Part shown: positions 58,903-64,000 of the stretch, piece after piece | How positions within the stretch are numbered: position 1 is the first letter of the stretch | Layout: each line of letters starts with the position of its first letter | From: Chrysaora quinquecirrha | Lineage: Eukaryota; Cnidaria; Scyphozoa; Semaeostomeae; Pelagiidae | DNA: 64,000 bases | Assembly: GCA_014526335.1 (NCBI GenBank) | Contig: JACTAT010000044.1 | Location: forward strand, 1,928,182-1,992,181 | Direction of reading: 5' to 3' | The notes under the pieces: model-generated | Databases searched by the model: none | The model's input: only the letters and a program-made list of their open reading frames with translations | Told to the model about the DNA's origin: nothing | Program-made: the position numbers and the translations under genes

Positions 58903-61901
58903 GTTTTTAAGAAAATAAGGGGAAATTTTTCAAATTTTTCAACCCCAAAACCCTTTGTTTTCCCCAAAAACGGAAAGAATTTTCCCTTTTTTTTTCAAAG
59001 GGGGTAAGGCTCCCCAAAACCAAATTTTTTTATTTATTTTCCCTTTTTCCCTCCTAAAATTTTTAAAAATGGGAAAAAGGTTTTAATAAAGGCAAAATTT
59101 TTTAAAGGGTTTTCCCGAAAGGATAATTGTTTTTAAAATTTTTCATAATTTTAAATTTTGGGGTTTAAAATTTTTTTGTTTAAATGTTAATTTTTTCTTT
59201 TTTTTCCAAAATTTTTTGAAATGTATTCTTGAACCTTTTGGGTTTGGGTTTAATGCTTTTTTGGGGAAAATTTTTCTTTGGGGGAAATTTTTTTTGGGAT
59301 TTATTTTTTTCCCGTTTTTTTTTCCTTTTTAACCTTATTTTTAAAGGGCAACCTTAAACCTTTTTAAAAAGGGAAATTTTTTGTTTTAAATTTTGAAAAT
59401 TTAAAAAGAAAAAACTTTGGGGTTTGAAAAATCGCCCAAGAAAAATTTTGCCATTTTTATTTTCCCAAATTAAAATTTTGAAAATTTTCCTAACTTTTTA
59501 CCAAAGGGTTAATTAGAAATTTGGATTTACTTTGGAAACGTTTTTTTTGGGTAAAAAATTTTGGGGCCCCCTTTTTGGGTTTTGGGAAAAATTTAAAAAG
59601 TCCCAAATTTCAAAAGGGAAAAAAGTTTTTTGTTTGCTTAAATCGTTTAAATCTTTTTTTAAAAAAAAACCTTTAAAAATTTTTTGGGTGAAAAATTTTA
59701 AATTTCTTTTTTTAAACTTTTAAAATTCTTTTATGTTTGTTAAATTTCCTTTTATTTAAACCCTAAAAATTTTCTTTTAAAATTTTTGTTTTGGCCCTTT
59801 TTCAATTTTAAAAGCCCAAAAAATTTAAAGCATAATTGGGAAACCTTTAAAAGGGTTTTATTTAAAAACGAAAATTTTTGTATCGTAAAAGTTTTTAAAA
59901 GGTTACTGGGAAATTTTATTTCAAACCTTTAAAAGGGTTTTAACAACCCTTTTACCGGGTTTTAAAATTGCCAAAAGTTGGGCTCTGGGAGGGGCTTTTT
60001 GGAAACTTTGGGTTTTTTCCCTCCCCAAATTTTTTGCCCCGGAAAAAAACCCGAAAATGGGTCCTTCGGAAAAAGGGGGTTTAAAATTCCGGGTTTCGTT
60101 TGGGGGTTTTAAAGGAAATTTTTAAGATTTGGTTTTTTTCCTTTTATAAAAACCTTTTAAAATTTTTAAAAAAAAAAAAATTTTTTTAATTTTTTCCCCT
60201 TTTTTTCCCCCCCCTTTTCTAAAACCCATTTCCCCTTTTTTTCTTTTCCCTTCTTCCTTTACGTTCTTTAAACCCTTTTCTTTTTCGAAAAAGGCATGGT
60301 TTTTTTTCCCTTTGTGGGCCCCTTTCCTGGGGATTTATTTTTAGGCCGAAAATTTGGGCCCCCTTTTGGGTTTCCCTTTTTTTCTTTCTTTCGTTTTTTT
60401 TCCCCTTTTTTAAAGGGTTTTAAAAAAAACCCTTTTGGGTTCCCTCCCAGCTTGCCCCTTTGGGTTGGGGGGTTTTCGGGGCCCAAACCTTTTTTCCTTT
60501 TTCGGAAGAAAACCCCCTTTTTATTTCGGGTGGGATTTGGGCCTGAATGGGCCTTTTCTTGGAAACCCGGATTTTTTTCGAAAGGGATTTAAAATTTCCC
60601 TTTGGACCGGGCCCCCTTTGGGCCCTTTTTGGGTCCAAAGGCCCCTTTCAAAAATCTTGGGGAAAAAAAATTTTTCGCTTTTAATTAACCAAAAGTAAGC
60701 TTTTTTTTTAAATTTTTGTAAAATTTTTTTAAGGTGGGGTTTTCCCAAAAATTTTTAAAAAATTTCCCTATTTTTTTACCCAAAAACTTTTAAATTTACC
60801 CAGAATTTGGGAATCTTTTCAATTTTAAAATTTCCCGGGAAAAAATTTTACCCAATTTAAAAAAGGGACCCTTTCGGGAGTTTTTTTAAATTTCCTTTGA
60901 AAATTTTTTCAAAGGGCTTTTTATTTTTTTTTTATTTTTAAAAAAATTTTGGGAAGGAAAATTTTTTTTTTTCTCTGTTTCCTTTTTTTCAAACCCCTTT
61001 TTTTGGTTTTTTTTTCAAAATTAACTTTTGGGGCGTTTCTGGGGGGGTTTTAAATTTTTTTTTTTTTTTGGTTGGGTTTGGGTTTCCCCTTTTAGGCCCG
61101 AAAAAAAGATGCCCCTTATGCCCAAATTTTAAAAGGAAAAATTTTTTGGGTTTAAGAAACAGGGAACTGGGTTGGGAAACAAAAAACCAAAAAAGCAGGT
61201 TTTTAAGGGAAAGGCCCAAACAAATTTCAGGAAGGAAAAAGGGTTTTCCCGGGGTTTTTAGACATTGGAAATTTCCCTTTTGGAAAACTACCAATTTAAG
61301 GGTTTTTTTTAAAAATTTGGGAAAAAACCCCCCTTTTGGGGGGTAACCAAAAAGTTTTAAAGGGGCCTTTAAAATAAAATTTTTTGGGATAAGGGTTTAA
61401 ATAAAAGTCCCAAAAATGCTGGGAAAATTTTTGGGAAAAATTGGGGCGGGAAAGTTTAGGTTTTCAAAAAACTAAAAAAAGGTATTTTTTCCCCGTTTTA
61501 AGGAATTTTAGAAAAAATTCCCAAAAGAAAATTTTGGGAAAAAGGGGGAAAAAAGAAAAAGGGGGTTTCTTTCGGAAGTTTAAAAGAAAACCCGTTTAAA
61601 ACCAATTGGGTTTTAAAAATTTTGTAAAATTAAAAATTTAAAAATTTTACAGGAAAGTAAAAATTAAAAAAATTTTTGATATGAACAAAAATTTTTAAAA
61701 AATTTTTAAAAATCTTAAAAAATTTTAATTTAAGGTTTTTAAACCCCTTTAAATTTTTCAATAAAAATTCCGGGGAAATTCAAAACTTTTAAAAAAAGGA
61801 AAATTATTTTAAAAGAATGAAAAATTTTTTGGTTTTGTCAAGGAAGGGGTAAACGGTAACCCTTTAAACAAAATTGTCGTGAAAAATAGGAAAGGGTTTA
61901 A
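58903..61901. other. Anomalous homopolymer-rich block, probably unreliable sequence
   Basis: For 3 kb the sequence is made almost wholly of short runs (AAAA, TTTT, CCCC, GGGG). It resembles nothing else in the window. It begins inside one copy of the element and ends inside another part of it. Where about 1.68 kb of clean element sequence is expected, 3.0 kb is found. The texture suggests a low-quality read tail incorporated in the assembly. No gene is called, and the frames here are not credible. Confidence 0.7.
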
Positions 61902-62014
61902 GATCCTCGTGGCTGCGGTTCATTTGCATCTTTCCATCTTCCCTTGCTCTTTGTGGCTTTACTGGCCTTTGAGGTTTTCGGAGAAGAAACAGATGCCAAG
62001 TTTGGATGTCCCTC
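61902..62014 (-). pseudogene. Internal Rep fragment
   Basis: 113 bases matching the Rep linker region (the basic, Lys-rich part) in minus orientation. On its left is the anomalous block. On its right it joins, after GGATGTCCCTC, directly to GATTGTCTCTATTGG, skipping the Rep N-terminus. A deletion junction or misjoin. Confidence 0.85.
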
Positions 62015-62616
62015 GATTGTCTCTATTGGTTTTCAAGCACAGGATATCTTAGACTTTTAAGATTGTCACCTTTGCGGGATGTTTTATATCTGTGTAGGGT
62101 TATATGACATTTTCATGATTATAAATAAATTAACCTCCACAGTAATGATATTTTAGAGAATTGTGACGTCAAATAAATGACAATTAAGGTAGGATGTCAG
62201 CCCTTTCGAGAAGTTGAGATTGAACAACTCCTCGTGCAACCAACTCTGCGTCTGCTATGTTTTGTCTTGTGAATTTAAATTTTCTATTATTCTGTATTCA
62301 GGGATGTAAGCAAAGTCTAACAATGTTTTTGTTATTCATTGTAACCAAGCTCATGATTTAACACCTTTTTTAAATTTACACTCATCTGATTGGTTAATTT
62401 GTAATGTTGTCATAGGGATCGGAATTATGTTGTTCTCATAATGTAAGTTCGTTGGCTGTGTTGGAAATTGACAAAAAATGCTTGGAACTGTCAAGGCAAA
62501 GACGTGTATTAAGATATATGAAATTTTCTCTTGTTCTGCTGTTCTGTGTCAGCGATTGGGGCGATAAACGGTTTATCTATCATATTCACAATAATCAGGT
62601 TCAGATCGAAAACAAA
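62015..62616. promoter_or_regulatory. Unit 6: upstream region of transposase
   Basis: It begins GATT-GTCTCTATTGG (unit start at 62019). The preceding GATT matches the end of the border MITE at 31467-31470. TGACGTCA lies at 62164-62171. The Rep half of the divergent region is missing here. Confidence 0.55.
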
Positions 62617-63360
62617 ATGGCCAGGAAGAGGGTGATAACTCCAGAAATACGTGCTTATGTAATTTTGAATCGAGATAAAAGATCTACTGGGTTATCGAGA
62701 GAAACAGGAATTTCTAGAGCACACGTATACCGTATATGGAAGGAGCAAATGAATAGCAAGGGAAAAAAAGCAGGAACTGTCAATCGTGGAGGGCGGCCAG
62801 CCAAATTAACACAAAGAGAGAAGAGAAAGATTTTGCGACTTGTGATGGTTATGAGAGCCGAGCGGCCTAACTGGACAATACGGCGACTGATGGAAAGAGC
62901 GAGTATTACCCACGTATCAAGAAGGACGATCACAACGCTTCTTAATGCAAATGGCTTTAACTACCTGCAGGCAAGGAAAAAGGGGCTTCTCAGTGACAAG
63001 GACCGCAAGAAACGAGTAGCATTTGCTAAGCACATTACAAGAAATTACCCTGAAGATGTCTGGAAGAAGACCATAGCATTCTATTTGGATGCAGTTGGTT
63101 TTGTTTATAAGAGAAATCCGTGTGATCAAGCATTGGCCCCAGCCAGTAGAGTCTGGCGCAAAAAGAGTGAGGGACTCGCAAAAGGTTGTACGGCCAAGGG
63201 TGCGGTCTGTGGGACAGGTGGAAACTATTGTAAGTTTATTGTAGCAATAAGTTATCATAAAGGAGTCATTTGCTGTCAAAAGTACGACAAGATGAATGGA
63301 AAGTACTTTGCCGCTTTCCTAGAGGAAAAGTTTGAGAGCATAGTGCAAGCTGCAGGAAAG
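62617..63360 (+). pseudogene. Unit 6: transposase, 3' truncated by MITE
   Basis: Open from MARKR for 248 residues, through both helix-turn-helix segments and the first Asp, to QAAGK. There the MITE at 63361 replaces the VQAQNS and PDINPIEN parts. Transposase sequence does not resume after the MITE, so this is the right edge of the array. Private changes include RST near the N-terminus and NSKGKK. Confidence 0.9.
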
Positions 63361-63615
63361 ACACTCCTGGACAAAAGGTTAGGAGACACTGGCAATTTTA
63401 GAGTGCAATTTCGTCTTCGGGTAATAAATGCTTGATTTATTAGTATATACCCCTCCCCCCAAAGTCAATGTTGCTTTCAGATGAAAAAACAGGGACCAGG
63501 CACACAAAAAACGTCTTTACAGTCTTCAACATTGACTTTGGGGGGGAAGGGGGTCCAAATATGACGAGAGAGACCCGGTTTCCGTAAGTGTCTCCTAACT
63601 TTTGTCCAGGATTGT
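63361..63615. mobile_element. Complete MITE with about 29-bp terminal inverted repeats
   Basis: The left end ACACTCCTGGACAAAAGG... is the reverse complement of the right end ...CTTTTGTCCAGGATTGT, with a mismatch and a one-base gap. Inside is a second inverted pair, CCCAAAGTCAATGTTG (about 63458-63473) and CAACATTGACTTTGG (63527-63541). Size 255 bp, noncoding. A left-truncated copy forms the left border of the array at 31255-31472. No clear target duplication. Confidence 0.85.
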
Positions 63616-64000
63616 AGTATCAAAAAAATGTACCCTTTGCTAGACCAATATCTGCCAAAACGATACAGCCCTTGGCCAGACAAATACGCCCGAAATTGTT
63701 GGTCTTCAGACGGAGAATTCAAAGTGACCTATATTGCTTTTACCAGTTCCCTTTAAAAATGTTTAAGTTAAAATTTCTACTTTCCAAGGCTACTAAATAC
63801 GAAAGCGTGGCCGCTTCATTGCCAAATATGATATCCTTTGCTAGACCAAAATTGCCAAAAAGTATACCCTTGGCTTTACTAAAAGTCCGAAAAAGTATAC
63901 CCTCTAGTGCAGCACATCCCCAGGTACCGTTAGTATGGAAGAATCCTCCGTGCCATGCAAGCCACAATTTGATGCATGAAGAAGAAGCCTCGTATCGGCT
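63616..64000. repeat. Short-period repeat with TACCCTTTGCTAGACCAA-like steps
   Basis: Steps of roughly 30-36 bp such as CCCTTTGCTAGACCAA...TGCCAAAA recur at about 63637, 63672, 63835 and 63866. The minus-strand frames merely reflect the repeat. It is likely the interior of another DNA element whose end lies beyond the window. Confidence 0.55.

Larger units (their letters stand above)
31471..63360. mobile_element. Head-to-tail tandem array of a Rep + transposase element (about 3.86-kb unit)
   Basis: Seven unit starts (GTCTCTATTGG) are visible at 31471, 39121, 45661, 49528, 53391, 57255 and 62019. Three undisturbed units measure 3863-3867 bases. A fourth measures the same once a 2.66-kb LINE is subtracted. 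Every full unit reads: upstream region, transposase (+), convergent palindrome with GGGTAAGCAAC repeats, Rep (-), Rep upstream region. Unit 0 is interrupted by a 4.2-kb CACTC element with loss of about 400 bases. Unit 5 runs into suspect sequence at 58903. Unit 6 is cut by a MITE at 63361. I know of no described transposon family pairing an IS630/Tc1-type transposase with an HUH-SF3 Rep in this layout. That is a statement of ignorance, not of a search. Confidence 0.85.

Noticed and set aside
59532..61346. Open frames inside 58903-61901
   Set aside because: The underlying sequence is homopolymer-rich and probably unreliable; the frames have no family resemblance.

Overview
The window looks like transposon-rich, AT-rich nuclear DNA of an invertebrate. 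Evidence for a eukaryote is a GT-AG intron in a polymerase gene, a Penelope-like GIY-YIG remnant, an endonuclease/reverse-transcriptase LINE, MITEs, and about 22 kb of simple tetranucleotide repeat. The mixture resembles anthozoan or other marine-invertebrate genomes, but that is an impression, not a measurement. No ordinary host gene, rRNA or tRNA was recognised.

Layout. (1) 1-4256: the right part of a CACTC-type DNA element, then the 3' end of an adenovirus-type cysteine protease (+) converging on a protein-primed family B DNA polymerase (-, one intron). Together these look like a Polinton/Maverick remnant, cut off by a 500-base gap. (2) 4757-26848: a giant (TTAG)n/(CTAA)n array with a recurring core and three strand switches. 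(3) 26849-31254: noncoding DNA, two minisatellites, a 428-bp direct duplication, and a Penelope-like remnant with an inverted repeat and a hammerhead-like motif. (4) 31255-63615: a tandem array of an unusual 3.86-kb element, interrupted by a CACTC element, a LINE and a 3-kb block of suspect sequence, with the same MITE family at both borders. (5) 63616-64000: a short-period repeat.

The main discovery candidate is the 3.86-kb tandem element. Each full unit has two genes. One encodes a Rep-like protein (HUH nickase plus SF3 helicase, minus strand). The other encodes an IS630/Tc1-mariner-like transposase (plus strand). They diverge from a shared upstream region of about 650 bp that carries a perfect CRE site. 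They converge on a roughly 235-bp imperfect palindrome bearing 11-bp GGGTAAGCAAC repeats on both arms. In one unit (51531-51767) the palindrome lies in the opposite orientation, like the flip and flop states of parvoviral terminal hairpins. Successive units abut at ATAGAGAC-A-GTCTCTAT.

Working model (inference): Rep recognises the GGGTAAGC repeats and drives rolling-circle or rolling-hairpin replication that produces head-to-tail copies. The transposase, which lacks the expected second catalytic aspartate in every copy that covers the site, may bind ends without full cutting activity. Only the Rep of unit 1 (44245-45591) is uninterrupted. Three full-length transposase frames are open, in units 1, 2 and 4.
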